From COE1 sp964387365 (GTDB taxonomy: Bacteria > Bacillota > Clostridia > Lachnospirales > Lachnospiraceae): DNA of 48,337 nucleotides. The number at the start of each line of letters is the position of its first letter. The stretch's first letter is position 1. A program made the translations under genes and the position numbers. Positions 1 to 8,360 of the stretch are shown piece after piece. The notes under the pieces are model-generated. The model worked only from the letters and a program-made list of their open reading frames with translations. It did no database searches and was not told where the DNA came from. Location: the NCBI GenBank assembly GCA_964387365.1, contig CAYLWP010000003.1, positions 1-48,337 on the forward strand, written 5' to 3'.

Positions 1-341
1 ACCTTGCCTATGCCATGATTGACGCAGGTGCTGATGCCATTATCGGCAGTCATCCGCATGTCTTACAGGGCATTGAATATTATCAGGGCAAGCCTATCAT
101 GTACAGTCTCGGCAACTTCTGGTTCAATGCAAAGACCATGTATACCTGCCTCTACGAGCTCGAAGTTGACACTACTACAAAGTCTGTCTCCGGGGTACGC
201 TTCATTCCTGCAACTCAGACCAACTGTCGAACCATCTATGCTTCAGATGATGCAACCCGTCAGGAGATATTTGACTTTGAAGAAAAAATTTCCTTTAACA
301 TCGAGATTGATGACGAGGGATATGTGCGTCCTACGTCATAA
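1..341 (+). CDS. CapA-family (PGA_cap) protein, C-terminal end, partial
   Basis: The open frame runs in from the left edge and stops at 339-341, so only about 112 residues remain. The visible part has the typical end of a PGA_cap / CapA metallophosphatase-like domain: DAGADAIIGSHPHVLQGIE followed by a YSLGNFWF strand. The same two motifs occur in the complete CapA-family lipoprotein at 5591-6925, so the two are paralogues. The family is named after poly-gamma-glutamate capsule synthesis proteins, but many members have other, unknown envelope roles. The gene converges on the deacetylase gene, with 5 bases between the two stop codons. The start and any signal peptide lie outside the window. Confidence 0.85.
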   Translation, partial: LAYAMIDAGADAIIGSHPHVLQGIEYYQGKPIMYSLGNFWFNAKTMYTCLYELEVDTTTKSVSGVRFIPATQTNCRTIYASDDATRQEIFDFEEKISFNIEIDDEGYVRPTS

Positions 342-346
342 GAGCA

Positions 347-1138
347 TTAACTGTCCACTATCTGTCTGCCCTCATGATTCATATGATAGTTATCCTTATA
401 TATCAGTTCCGACAATGGAACAAATGTATATCCTTGCTCTTTTAAAGTTGTTATCATGGTATCAAGAGCCTGAGCTGTGTACTTAGCTCCATTGTGGCAA
501 AGGACAATAGAGCCGTTTCCCAACGCCTTATGCTCCGTTACGGTCTTGATAATCGAATCGACACCGTAGTCCTTCCAGTCGAGAGAGTCAACGTCCCATT
601 GAATGGTATAATAACCGCATTTTTTCGCTGTTTTTACTACTGCGTTATCATAATCGCCATATGGCGGACGAAACAGAAACATCTCATAGCCCGTCAGTTC
701 CTTGACTTTTTCGTGTACGGACATTAACTCAGATTCTTTTTCGTTATCGGAAATCCGGCTCATATTTTTATGGTTCTGACTGTGATTTCCCAAATCATGC
801 CCGTTTTCGTAAATCATCTTAACATCATCCGGAAACTTATCTACCCAGCCGCCTGTCATAAAAAAGGTTACTTTCACATCATGTTTTTTCAGAATGTCCA
901 TGATCTGCTGCGTATCCTCATTGCCCCAGGCAGCATCGAAAGTAAGCGCTATCTTCTTTTCTTCCGTTTCTACGCAATAAATCGGAAGTTCTCTGTTCCC
1001 TACGGTTGAGCTGGTCGGAACAGCCTGTTTTACTCCGATTGTGCCGCCGAGAACAAGTAACGCTGCTGCCATTGTTACAATCTTCCCTGTTAATTTTCTC
1101 TCCTTGATTTCATATATCACATTATCTAAAATACGCAT
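347..1138 (-). CDS. Membrane-anchored polysaccharide deacetylase (NodB domain, CE4)
   Basis: This is a 263-residue protein with one N-terminal membrane segment (about residues 18-40) followed by a NodB homology domain. Visible CE4 motifs are TFDAAWG (motif 1, in place of the commoner TFDDG), NHSQNH (metal-binding His pair), RPPYG (motif 3), DVDSLDWKD (motif 4) and LCHNG (motif 5). CE4 enzymes remove acetyl groups from N-acetyl sugars in peptidoglycan, chitin or xylan. The TFDAAWG variant resembles sporulation and PdaA/PdaB-type proteins, so a peptidoglycan role outside the membrane is the likely inference. An upstream in-frame GTG at 1150 is possible, but it lies inside the GGTGGGG ribosome binding site, so the ATG at 1138 is preferred. 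The start region is buried in a hairpin (separate entry). The gene follows the sbcDC-DUF1292 operon on the same strand. Confidence 0.88.
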   Translation of the reverse strand: MRILDNVIYEIKERKLTGKIVTMAAALLVLGGTIGVKQAVPTSSTVGNRELPIYCVETEEKKIALTFDAAWGNEDTQQIMDILKKHDVKVTFFMTGGWVDKFPDDVKMIYENGHDLGNHSQNHKNMSRISDNEKESELMSVHEKVKELTGYEMFLFRPPYGDYDNAVVKTAKKCGYYTIQWDVDSLDWKDYGVDSIIKTVTEHKALGNGSIVLCHNGAKYTAQALDTMITTLKEQGYTFVPLSELIYKDNYHMNHEGRQIVDS

Positions 1139-1195
1139 AAAAATCCCCACCTACGTCTTTATTTTAATATATTGGCGCAGGTGGGGTTTTATGCG
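1134..1195 (-). promoter_or_regulatory. Long hairpin: terminator of the sbcDC operon and sequestrator of the deacetylase start
   Basis: On the minus strand the arm at 1176-1195 pairs with the arm at 1134-1155 around a 20-base AT-rich loop. The core pairing is CCCCACCTGCG with CGTAGGTGGGG. It continues outward through CGCATAAAA with TTTTTATGCG, leaving a two-base bulge. The 3' arm holds both the ribosome binding site (GGTGGGG) and the ATG of the deacetylase. A run of T follows the GC-rich core, so the same structure can act as a terminator for the upstream operon. Regulation is inferred from the base pairing only. Confidence 0.6.
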
Positions 1196-1201
1196 TTATT
1201 A

Positions 1202-1459
1202 TTACTGCCTCTTCAGATACTCTTCCGTTACCTTTTCGTATTCCTTGGCATCGGTAATCTTTTCAATGACTGCCTCGCCGTCCTGCAGAGTGCTTACAAA
1301 AATATAACTACCGTCATCTACGATTTCATCGTCTTCCACGCGGGCAGCTACGACATAGGTTTTGCCGGCTGCTTCAAATTCTTCCTCGATTGCAAATTCT
1401 GTTTCTTTTCCGTTTACCTCCAGTATAAAGGTTTCGTATTCTCTGTATTCGTTTTCCAT
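1202..1459 (-). CDS. DUF1292-family small acidic protein
   Basis: This is an 85-residue acidic protein. The pattern of a hydrophobic, Glu/Asp-rich beta protein with a YVVAARVEDDE-type core and a KITDAKEYEKV tail is typical of the DUF1292 (YrzB-like) family. These are small cytoplasmic proteins of unknown function that are widespread in Firmicutes. The reading frame extends to 1477, but the ATG at 1459 gives the standard family N-terminus (MENEY). It overlaps the sbcC stop codon by one base, which indicates translational coupling. It is the last gene of the sbcD-sbcC operon, just before the hairpin at 1134-1195. Confidence 0.75.
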   Translation of the reverse strand: MENEYREYETFILEVNGKETEFAIEEEFEAAGKTYVVAARVEDDEIVDDGSYIFVSTLQDGEAVIEKITDAKEYEKVTEEYLKRQ

Positions 1460-4209
1460 TATGCTTCCTCCATCCATTCTACTTTACTTCCAAGCTCATC
1501 CTTGGTTACTACGAGCTTACAGTCAATCTGTTCCTTAAGCTCTGTTACATGGGAAATGATACCGACGAGTCTTCTGTTTCCTGCAAGCTCCTGCAGTATC
1601 TTGATTGCTTCCCCTCTTGACTCATCATCAAGGGAACCAAAGCCCTCGTCCACAAACATGGTGTCGAGCTTCACTCTTCCTGCGGTGTTTTGAATCACAT
1701 CCGACATACCAAGCGCCATGGCAAGCGCTGCCATAAAGGATTCCCCGCCGGACAGTGTCTTAACATCTCTTGTTCTGTCATTGACAAGACTGTACACATC
1801 AAGATCAAGGCCAACGGCGCCCTGACTGCTTAGCTTATCGATGCTTCTGCACTGCAGAATAAACTGATTCGAGGTCATTTTAATCAGGCGTTTATTCGCC
1901 TCTCTGATAATCATTTCAAAGAAACGGCGCTGGATATAGGTCTGAAAGTCAAGCTTCGCCATTCCGGAAAGATTGCCGTTTGCCGTCTTATCTAGACCAC
2001 TGTAAAGCTGATACTGCTTCTTTAGTCCTTCTCTGTCTGAAATAAACTTTTCCAGCTTGGTATGTGCTTCCTCATTTCTTTGATTGATACCATATATCTC
2101 CTTATTTCCCTCTTCCAGCCGACTTCGCTCCTGCTGCAGATTCCTAAGCTCTTCCGAAAGTGTTCCTATATCTATCCGCTCCCTGTCTGCGGTCTGCTTT
2201 TCCAGCTGGTGCAGGCTTGTCTCATTTCTGACACATTTGTCATGATACTCTGCTTTCTCCTGTTCCCGGAGCTGTATCTGTTTTTCATCACAAACACATG
2301 CCTGATATGCTTTCTCGGTAGAAAAGCCCTGCTGCGCCAATGCCTTTTTATAGCCTGCCAGCAGCTCTGCTGCCTCCTGCTCAAGGCGTTTACTCTGCTC
2401 CTCTTCTGCATCTGTCTTACCTGCAAGAGCCGCCTGCTCCTTAACCGATTCCTGCCATGCCTCTTCCAGTCTGTTCACATTTGCAAGCAGCTCCCGCAGC
2501 TTGGTCTGAAGCGCTTCCAGTTCCTTTTGTGCCTCCTGTTTATCTGCATACCTCATCTGCAGTTTCAACTGTGCATATTGTGTTTCAAAGGCCTCCTGTC
2601 TGTGCCGTTGTTCCTGCAGTTCCCTATTCACAGCCTCCTGCGTTTCACGCGCGTTAGTTACCTGCTCACTGCATAGGCGTTCTTCCTCTTCCGCCTTTTG
2701 CCAGCTCTGCTTTGCTTTGTTTACCAGCTGCTGCGTCACCGCGCTGTCTGAAAGCCTTGCCTTATCCGGGTGGGAAGTCGAACCGCATACCGGGCAAGGC
2801 TTTCCCTCCTGTAATGTCGATGCAAGAATGCCTGCCTGTTCTGCGATAAAGGTATCATTTGCCTCCTGATAAGCCAGCAAGGCTGTTGTCTGTTTCTCAT
2901 GCTTTTGCAAAAGCATCTGCTGCAATGCGGTAACCTGTTGCTGCTTTTGCAAACTGCTGCACTCCAGTTCCTGCAGCTTTTTTCCGCCAGCGGTTAACTC
3001 CTGTTCTATCTGCTGTGCCTGCTCATACAAAGGTAACGAGTCCTGAATACGAAGAATCTGTTGCTGATATTCCGGTTCTTTTTCCTGCCTGCTTTGCTGT
3101 GCCTTAGTCTTTTTCTCTTCCAGCTCCTGCTGCTTCTTGAGAAGAAGCACTTTTTCCTTCTTGTAGGAATCCAGTCTCTCAAGGCTCTCTGTAAGAGCCG
3201 CCTTTCCTGCCTGATATTTACTCTCTTCCAGCTTAACAATCGCTGCTTTTTTTGCCTGCTCCAAGCGTTTTTCCCCGGAAAGCATCTCCGGTTGCAAGGC
3301 TTCCAGCCGCTTCTTTTCTGCCATCACTTCTTCCAGCTGGTCAAACAGCTCATTGTTTTGCTTTGCCGCAACAAGCCTGCTGTTTTTTTCTTCTATTTGT
3401 TTTTGGTTTTTTTCAAGCTGCGCCTTAAACTCCTGCTCTCTTTGCCTTCCGGCATCGAGCAGACTGCTAAGCCTCTGCAGGACACCTTCCATATCATGTT
3501 CTTGGAAATGAAACGCTTCCGTTTCCGACTGTTCCTGCAGCGCCGGCAATGCACGAATACTGCCAAACTCCTGCTCACAAAGCTTTCTGTTGTCCTCCAG
3601 TTCTCCGTAAAGCCCCTTTGTCTTTCTTTTCAGTTCCTCCTGCAGCTGCCAGTAAATTTTTGTATTAAAGATTTTTGAAAAGATTTCCTTACGCTTGTTT
3701 GAGGAAGCCTGCAAGAGCTTCATAAACTCTCCCTGCGCAATCATCGCAATCTGCGAAAACTGGTCTGCATCAAGCCCGATAATCTCTATGATTTTTTCAT
3801 TGGTTTCCTTGAGCTTGCCGGGAAAAGTCCTTCCGTCCGGCATCGTAAGCTCCACCCCCGGCTGCTCAACGGTTTCCTTATAATTTCCATCCTTATCCTT
3901 ACGCTTGCTCAGCCTGCTGTACTTCGGATTTCTTTTTATGACATAGGTGTCACTTCCATAAGTAAAGGTATACTCGACAAAGGTCGGTGTATCTGCATCC
4001 GCATATTGGCTTCGCATATCTGCGCCTTCTCTTGCACCGCCGCTTGTCCTGTCATACAGAGCATAGCAAATCGCATCAAAAATCGTGGTCTTTCCTGCGC
4101 CGGTGTCTCCGGTAATCAGAAAAATGCCATGACTTTTATTCGTAAAATCAACGACTGCTTCCCCCGCATAGGAGCCAAACGCCGACATAATCAGTTTTTG
4201 AGGCTTCAT
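1459..4209 (-). CDS. sbcC: Exonuclease SbcCD, ATPase subunit SbcC
   Basis: This is a 916-residue SMC-like ATPase of the Mre11-Rad50 type. Residues 1-200 form the N-terminal ATPase lobe with Walker A GDTGAGKTT near residue 35. Two long Gln/Glu/Lys-rich coiled coils flank a zinc hook, CPVCG, near residue 470. The C-terminal lobe carries the ABC signature LSGGESF near residue 817 and Walker B TMFVDEGFGSLD near residue 850. With SbcD the family forms an ATP-dependent nuclease that opens DNA hairpins and protein-blocked ends during repair. Length and order are normal for Firmicutes SbcC. The start overlaps the sbcD stop by four bases, so the two are translationally coupled. Confidence 0.97.
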   Translation of the reverse strand: MKPQKLIMSAFGSYAGEAVVDFTNKSHGIFLITGDTGAGKTTIFDAICYALYDRTSGGAREGADMRSQYADADTPTFVEYTFTYGSDTYVIKRNPKYSRLSKRKDKDGNYKETVEQPGVELTMPDGRTFPGKLKETNEKIIEIIGLDADQFSQIAMIAQGEFMKLLQASSNKRKEIFSKIFNTKIYWQLQEELKRKTKGLYGELEDNRKLCEQEFGSIRALPALQEQSETEAFHFQEHDMEGVLQRLSSLLDAGRQREQEFKAQLEKNQKQIEEKNSRLVAAKQNNELFDQLEEVMAEKKRLEALQPEMLSGEKRLEQAKKAAIVKLEESKYQAGKAALTESLERLDSYKKEKVLLLKKQQELEEKKTKAQQSRQEKEPEYQQQILRIQDSLPLYEQAQQIEQELTAGGKKLQELECSSLQKQQQVTALQQMLLQKHEKQTTALLAYQEANDTFIAEQAGILASTLQEGKPCPVCGSTSHPDKARLSDSAVTQQLVNKAKQSWQKAEEEERLCSEQVTNARETQEAVNRELQEQRHRQEAFETQYAQLKLQMRYADKQEAQKELEALQTKLRELLANVNRLEEAWQESVKEQAALAGKTDAEEEQSKRLEQEAAELLAGYKKALAQQGFSTEKAYQACVCDEKQIQLREQEKAEYHDKCVRNETSLHQLEKQTADRERIDIGTLSEELRNLQQERSRLEEGNKEIYGINQRNEEAHTKLEKFISDREGLKKQYQLYSGLDKTANGNLSGMAKLDFQTYIQRRFFEMIIREANKRLIKMTSNQFILQCRSIDKLSSQGAVGLDLDVYSLVNDRTRDVKTLSGGESFMAALAMALGMSDVIQNTAGRVKLDTMFVDEGFGSLDDESRGEAIKILQELAGNRRLVGIISHVTELKEQIDCKLVVTKDELGSKVEWMEEA

Positions 4210-5396
4210 TCCGCATCACCTCCGGTTTCATCAAGAATTTCTGCAATAATCCTCTCTTCCTCCTCCGATATCGGTTGCTGCTGCATCAGCTGATAAAACT
4301 CCCTAAAGATTTCGAGCGGAGCTTGCAGTCTCTCTGCTCCGTCCTCGTCTGCAAGGCTGTCTCCCTGCAGTCCTGCATAGATATTTCTTGTTCTGCTGTT
4401 ATCTACCGATATCTCCAGTATATGCGGATAAATCTCACTTAACGTATCCTTCGGCCGGTACAGCTCTTTTTCATCAGTCAGAACAATACTGACATAATCC
4501 TCTATCTTTGCATCCTCCCGATTCTCAAGCAGTTCCGCAAGGGTTCCGCGAAGTCTTCTGACATCATGCAATGCCGCAAGCGGAATGGTTTCTGCCTCCG
4601 GCACCCTGCCTTTTTCGCCCATTGTTACCAGTGTAATGGATTTATTATGGTGCTCCTCGCTTACAGAATACTTTAACGGTGTTCCGCAGTATCTGACTTT
4701 TCCATTCCCCAGAGACTGTGCTCCGTGTATATGACCTGCTGCCACATAATCAAACTCCGAAACCACCCGAATGTCAATCGAATCCAGTCCGCCCACATTG
4801 ATATTCATCTGCTCGGAATCGCAGGTCTTCGGCTTTTCTCCCTGATTCACAAAAAACTGGTGCGCCACCAGCACATTTCTTCTGCTGTAATCTATCTCTT
4901 CTCTTTCCAGCATCCTCCGAAACGCCTGCTCATAACCTGTAATTTCCTCTTTCGGGAACAGATGTCTGACATATCCCGGCTTTGTAAACGGAAACAGGTA
5001 AAAATCAACCTCACCAAAGGAATCTGTTAAGGTTACCTTTTTCAGTCTATCTTCCTCAGTCTCAGGCGGCTTTGTCGCAATATAAATCTGATGACGCTCC
5101 AGAAAAGAAGAGGCATACTGTAATCGCTCCTGGCTGTCATGATTTCCCGCAATTACAAGAACCGGTATGGCAGGCTCGATATCCGCCAGACTGTTTAAAA
5201 AGCCGTCAAAAAGTCTGTAGGCTTCTCCTGACGGTACAGACTTATCATAGATATCCCCCGCTATCACAATAGCATCCGGACGGTACTCTTTTGCCGCTTC
5301 CACAATCGTGTTCAGAATATACTCCTGATCCTTTGCCAGATTATAGAGATGCAGGTGCTTTCCTATATGCAAATCCGATAAATGAAAAAATCTCAT
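4206..5396 (-). CDS. sbcD: Exonuclease SbcCD, nuclease subunit SbcD
   Basis: This is a 396-residue calcineurin-like metallophosphoesterase of the Mre11 type. Metal-binding motifs appear in order: HLSDLHIG (residues 5-12), AGDIYD (46-51), AGNHDS (83-88), VAHQFF (about 185) and AGHIHGAQ (about 225). A C-terminal capping domain follows. It is the nuclease subunit that works with SbcC on DNA ends and hairpins. The frame extends to 5423, but the ATG at 5396 follows AAAGGAGA at good spacing and gives the family's MRFFHLSDLHIG start, so it is preferred. It is the first gene of the sbcD-sbcC-DUF1292 operon, with a promoter candidate at 5428-5457. Confidence 0.96.
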   Translation of the reverse strand: MRFFHLSDLHIGKHLHLYNLAKDQEYILNTIVEAAKEYRPDAIVIAGDIYDKSVPSGEAYRLFDGFLNSLADIEPAIPVLVIAGNHDSQERLQYASSFLERHQIYIATKPPETEEDRLKKVTLTDSFGEVDFYLFPFTKPGYVRHLFPKEEITGYEQAFRRMLEREEIDYSRRNVLVAHQFFVNQGEKPKTCDSEQMNINVGGLDSIDIRVVSEFDYVAAGHIHGAQSLGNGKVRYCGTPLKYSVSEEHHNKSITLVTMGEKGRVPEAETIPLAALHDVRRLRGTLAELLENREDAKIEDYVSIVLTDEKELYRPKDTLSEIYPHILEISVDNSRTRNIYAGLQGDSLADEDGAERLQAPLEIFREFYQLMQQQPISEEEERIIAEILDETGGDAE

Positions 5397-5427
5397 GGCA
5401 CGCTCTCCTTTTCTTCTCATCAAAACT

Positions 5428-5457
5428 ATTGTACACTATTATGTCTACCACAGGCAA
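5428..5457 (-). promoter_or_regulatory. Putative sigma-A promoter of the sbcDC operon
   Basis: Minus-strand boxes TTGCCT and TACAAT are separated by 18 bases, about 30 bases before the sbcD start codon. This is a consensus match only. Confidence 0.45.
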
Positions 5458-5471
5458 TCTATATCCTATAC

Positions 5472-5500
5472 TTGCGAAAGCATTCTTTTCCCATTATAAT
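5472..5500 (+). promoter_or_regulatory. Putative sigma-A promoter of the CapA-family lipoprotein gene
   Basis: A TTGCGA box and a perfect TATAAT box are separated by 17 bases, leaving a leader of about 85 bases before the ATG at 5591. It is divergent from the sbcD promoter in the same intergenic region. Confidence 0.6.
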
Positions 5501-5590
5501 GTTATTGTAACAGTTCAGGTATACAAAATTGTTTTAGGGAACCTGCTTATAAAATTAGCAATGAATAAATAAACGAAAGAGGGCACTAAC

Positions 5591-6925
5591 ATGTGTAAAA
5601 GGAAAATAACACATATACTAACACTTGCAATATCCCTTTTGATTCTGACAACAGGCTGCGGAAAAGTATCTTCTGTAAGCACTTATACCTTTGATGCTTC
5701 CTCTGAGGATACAATCATAGAAGCAGAGAGCTCTATACCATTGGCCGGAGAGCTTTCGGAAGATACTTCTGCCGTAGAATACTGGGAGGACATCGAAGCT
5801 GAGGAGCCGGTATCTACCGAGCCGCCTTTTGAAGAATACGCTATTAATCTTATGGCACTGGGCGACAATCTGATTCACATGGGTGTTGTTAATACGGGAA
5901 AACAGGCAGACGGAAGTCTTGACTACTCCTTTTTATTCGACGATATTTCCGATTTTCTGGAAAAAGCCGATATCAAAATGATTAACCAGGAAACTCCTCT
6001 TGCAGGAAACCACCTTGGCTTTTCCGGTTATCCGAATTTCAACTCACCTACGGAATTAGGTGATGCGATTGTTGATGCAGGCTTTAATGTTGTACTGCAT
6101 GCCACCAATCATACTGCCGACCAAGGCATCAGTGGTCTTGACAACTGCATTTCCTATTGGCGTGGTTATCCGGAAGTATTGCTGACCGGTATACAGGAAT
6201 CGACTGATACACCGGAGATTCCACTGATTACCATTAAGGACAAAACCTTTGCTATTTTAAACTATACCTACGGACCAAATTACGGTACTGCACCGGATAA
6301 TCTTTCCAGCCGCATGAACATCCTGTGTAACATAGACCCGCAGACAAAAGCGATTGACTTTACAACACTTAATCCTAAGGTTCTTGAGGACATTCAGGAA
6401 GCCGAAAAAATAGCTGACGTGGTTATTGTTTGTCCGCACTGGGGTACGGAATATACAACCACACCGTCAAGCTATCAGAAAAGCTTTGCCGAGCAGATGA
6501 CAGCTGCCGGCGCAGATGTGATTATCGGCACGCATCCGCATGTTGTGCAGCCTGTCGAAATCATCGAAGCCCAAAACGGCAATACAGCGTTATGCTACTA
6601 CTCTCTTGGTAACTATGTTTCCACTCAGAAAAACGGTCCGAGTATGCTTGAAGCAATGGCATGGATTACTTTCAGGGTAACAGAAAACGGTATCTCCCTT
6701 TCCACAGAAGATACCGGTGTTATTCCTTTGGTCTGCCACTATACCAGCGGACCTGTTCGTATTGATCGTATTTATCTTTTAGAAGACTATACGGAAGAGC
6801 TTGCCACCGGTCACGGTATTATCAACTATGGCGGTATCTCCTTCCATTTAAATGACTTAACCACCCTGAGTGATGAGGTTCTTGGTGAATGGGTCATCAC
6901 AGCCGATGAGGCCTTGGGCAATTAA
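5591..6925 (+). CDS. CapA-family (PGA_cap) lipoprotein
   Basis: This is a 444-residue protein with a lipoprotein signal: a basic N-terminus, a hydrophobic stretch and the lipobox LTTGC with the acylated Cys at residue 23. An acidic, Ser/Glu-rich spacer (residues 30-82) precedes a PGA_cap domain. The domain shows MALGDNLIHMG (about 88-98), HATNHTADQG, VVIVCPHWGTEY, GADVIIGTHPHVVQPVE and YSLGNYVS. These are the conserved Asp, Asn-His and His positions of the calcineurin-like fold. CapA is linked to poly-gamma-glutamate capsule formation in Bacillus, but no capBC genes are seen here, so the substrate is unknown. The protein should be lipid-anchored on the outer face of the membrane. Its stop overlaps by two bases the stop of the convergent NlpC/P60 gene. 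Confidence 0.9.
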   Translation: MCKRKITHILTLAISLLILTTGCGKVSSVSTYTFDASSEDTIIEAESSIPLAGELSEDTSAVEYWEDIEAEEPVSTEPPFEEYAINLMALGDNLIHMGVVNTGKQADGSLDYSFLFDDISDFLEKADIKMINQETPLAGNHLGFSGYPNFNSPTELGDAIVDAGFNVVLHATNHTADQGISGLDNCISYWRGYPEVLLTGIQESTDTPEIPLITIKDKTFAILNYTYGPNYGTAPDNLSSRMNILCNIDPQTKAIDFTTLNPKVLEDIQEAEKIADVVIVCPHWGTEYTTTPSSYQKSFAEQMTAAGADVIIGTHPHVVQPVEIIEAQNGNTALCYYSLGNYVSTQKNGPSMLEAMAWITFRVTENGISLSTEDTGVIPLVCHYTSGPVRIDRIYLLEDYTEELATGHGIINYGGISFHLNDLTTLSDEVLGEWVITADEALGN

Positions 6926-8163
6926 TCAATTACATTTTTGATCCCGATAAAGGTGTTGTCATAGTAGATGTTACTTATGATAACGCCTTTTCTTGAGTTT
7001 GCAGAGTGAATAATCTTTCCATCTCCGATATAAAGGCCTACATGCGTACATCTTCCACCGCTCGAAGAATAGCATACGATATCTCCCGGCTGTGCCTCTT
7101 CTACCGATATATATCTGCCGTTTGACCCCCACTGTCCCTGTGGTGTTCTGCTCAGAGAATAACCAAAGGCAGCATAGGTATAGCTTGTAAATCCGGAACA
7201 GTCCGTTCCTCCCACCAGGCTCTGTCCGCCCATGATATAACGATTGCCAAGATATTGCATTGCGTAGTTCACGATTGCCGTACGCAATTCGGAAACGTTG
7301 GCATAATTCGTAGGAGGAGGTGTAACCTGTATGGTTTTATTTTCCGGTGCTACAGTCTCGGATTCCTGTGTTCTTTGTGCAAGAAGACGCTGTGCCTCTA
7401 ATTCCTTGCGCTCCTCTTCGATAGACTTTGCATAGGTATACTGCTCTTCTATCGTGACATATTCAGCGGAAACATAGCCTTCCTTGCCCTCGGTATAGAG
7501 AACCTTCATCCACTCTTTTCCGGCCTCTAAAAGCTCTCCCTTCTCACCGTTATCCATATATCCGATTCGTTTGGCTGTAATATCCGGTGCTGTTCTGACA
7601 TTTAACCTGTCTGCCTTTACCACCACATATTTCGTAACATAATCATCTATTACTGCTGCCGCCGCATCACCATAGATAAAATATTCTGACTTTATATATC
7701 CCTCAACGCTGCCTGATATAACCTGAAACCATTCCTCATCGCCTTCTCCGACAACGGAAAGAATCTGTGCTACGGAATCATCATACATCTTACCGACAAT
7801 CTCTCCACCGGTATCGGGTGTGCTTCTGACATTCACATAGTCGTTTACATCGGCAATCGCAAGATTACTGTATTCACTTTCCTCTGCAGCCTCATCAGCT
7901 GTAGACAACTTTGTCACCTGCTGACCGGACTTCCGCGGCTCAGTTGGCTGCTCGCCGGACTGTGCCAGCAACTGGTCCATAAAACGGCCTACACCGGCAG
8001 AGAGGCCTATATCCTTTGTACTCTTCTCCTTAGCCTGTGCAGTATGCAACTTATTTGTTTCTGCTGCCAGCACTTTACCCGGCACAGCTGCACCCGTTAT
8101 GATCCCTCCCACAAGAATAACAGGCAGGCTTGCCAATACCAGCTTCTTATATCTTTTGTTCAT
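6922..8163 (-). CDS. Secreted SH3b-SH3b-NlpC/P60 peptidoglycan endopeptidase
   Basis: This is a 413-residue exported protein with a signal peptide (residues 1-34, basic start, hydrophobic core, VLAAE cleavage region). Two bacterial SH3 domains follow (about 100-165 and 180-240), each with a VNVRSTPD- or LNVRTAPD-type motif, then a helical Glu/Arg-rich linker and a C-terminal NlpC/P60 domain (about 290-413). The catalytic Cys lies in TDCSGFTSY near residue 320 and the His in CTHVGLYIGDG near residue 373. A second polar residue follows in the HSAN region. Such enzymes cut D-Glu-diaminopimelate links in wall peptides during growth or cell separation. The frame extends to a GTG at 8190, but the ATG at 8163 follows AAGGGAAG and gives a standard signal peptide. 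Confidence 0.93.
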   Translation of the reverse strand: MNKRYKKLVLASLPVILVGGIITGAAVPGKVLAAETNKLHTAQAKEKSTKDIGLSAGVGRFMDQLLAQSGEQPTEPRKSGQQVTKLSTADEAAEESEYSNLAIADVNDYVNVRSTPDTGGEIVGKMYDDSVAQILSVVGEGDEEWFQVISGSVEGYIKSEYFIYGDAAAAVIDDYVTKYVVVKADRLNVRTAPDITAKRIGYMDNGEKGELLEAGKEWMKVLYTEGKEGYVSAEYVTIEEQYTYAKSIEEERKELEAQRLLAQRTQESETVAPENKTIQVTPPPTNYANVSELRTAIVNYAMQYLGNRYIMGGQSLVGGTDCSGFTSYTYAAFGYSLSRTPQGQWGSNGRYISVEEAQPGDIVCYSSSGGRCTHVGLYIGDGKIIHSANSRKGVIISNIYYDNTFIGIKNVID

Positions 8164-8283
8164 GTTTACTTCCCTTAACTTCGCTTTCACTATTCTTTCC
8201 TATTCGGAAAAAATTAACTCCTTCTCCTTGATTATAACGCTTTCCGCGGCATCTCTCAATCCCTTAATTATAGTCAGAAAATA

Positions 8284-8317
8284 GGGGATATCCACGCTTT
8301 TTTCACGTGTATACCCC
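8284..8317 (-). terminator. Rho-independent terminator after the GH16 gene
   Basis: On the minus strand GGGGGTATACACG pairs with CGTGGATATCCCC, with one mismatch and one G-T pair, and is followed by CTATTTTCTG. It lies about 45 bases beyond the stop codon of the GH16 gene. Confidence 0.6.
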
Positions 8318-8360
8318 CCATTTTCGGCTTATTGACTCAAGTAAATCTTCAAAAGAATCT

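Noticed and set aside
2062..3678. Long plus-strand open frames opposite sbcC
   Set aside because: They are the complement of the Gln/Glu/Lys-rich coiled coil and translate to Leu/Phe-rich low-complexity sequence with no motif or ribosome binding site.
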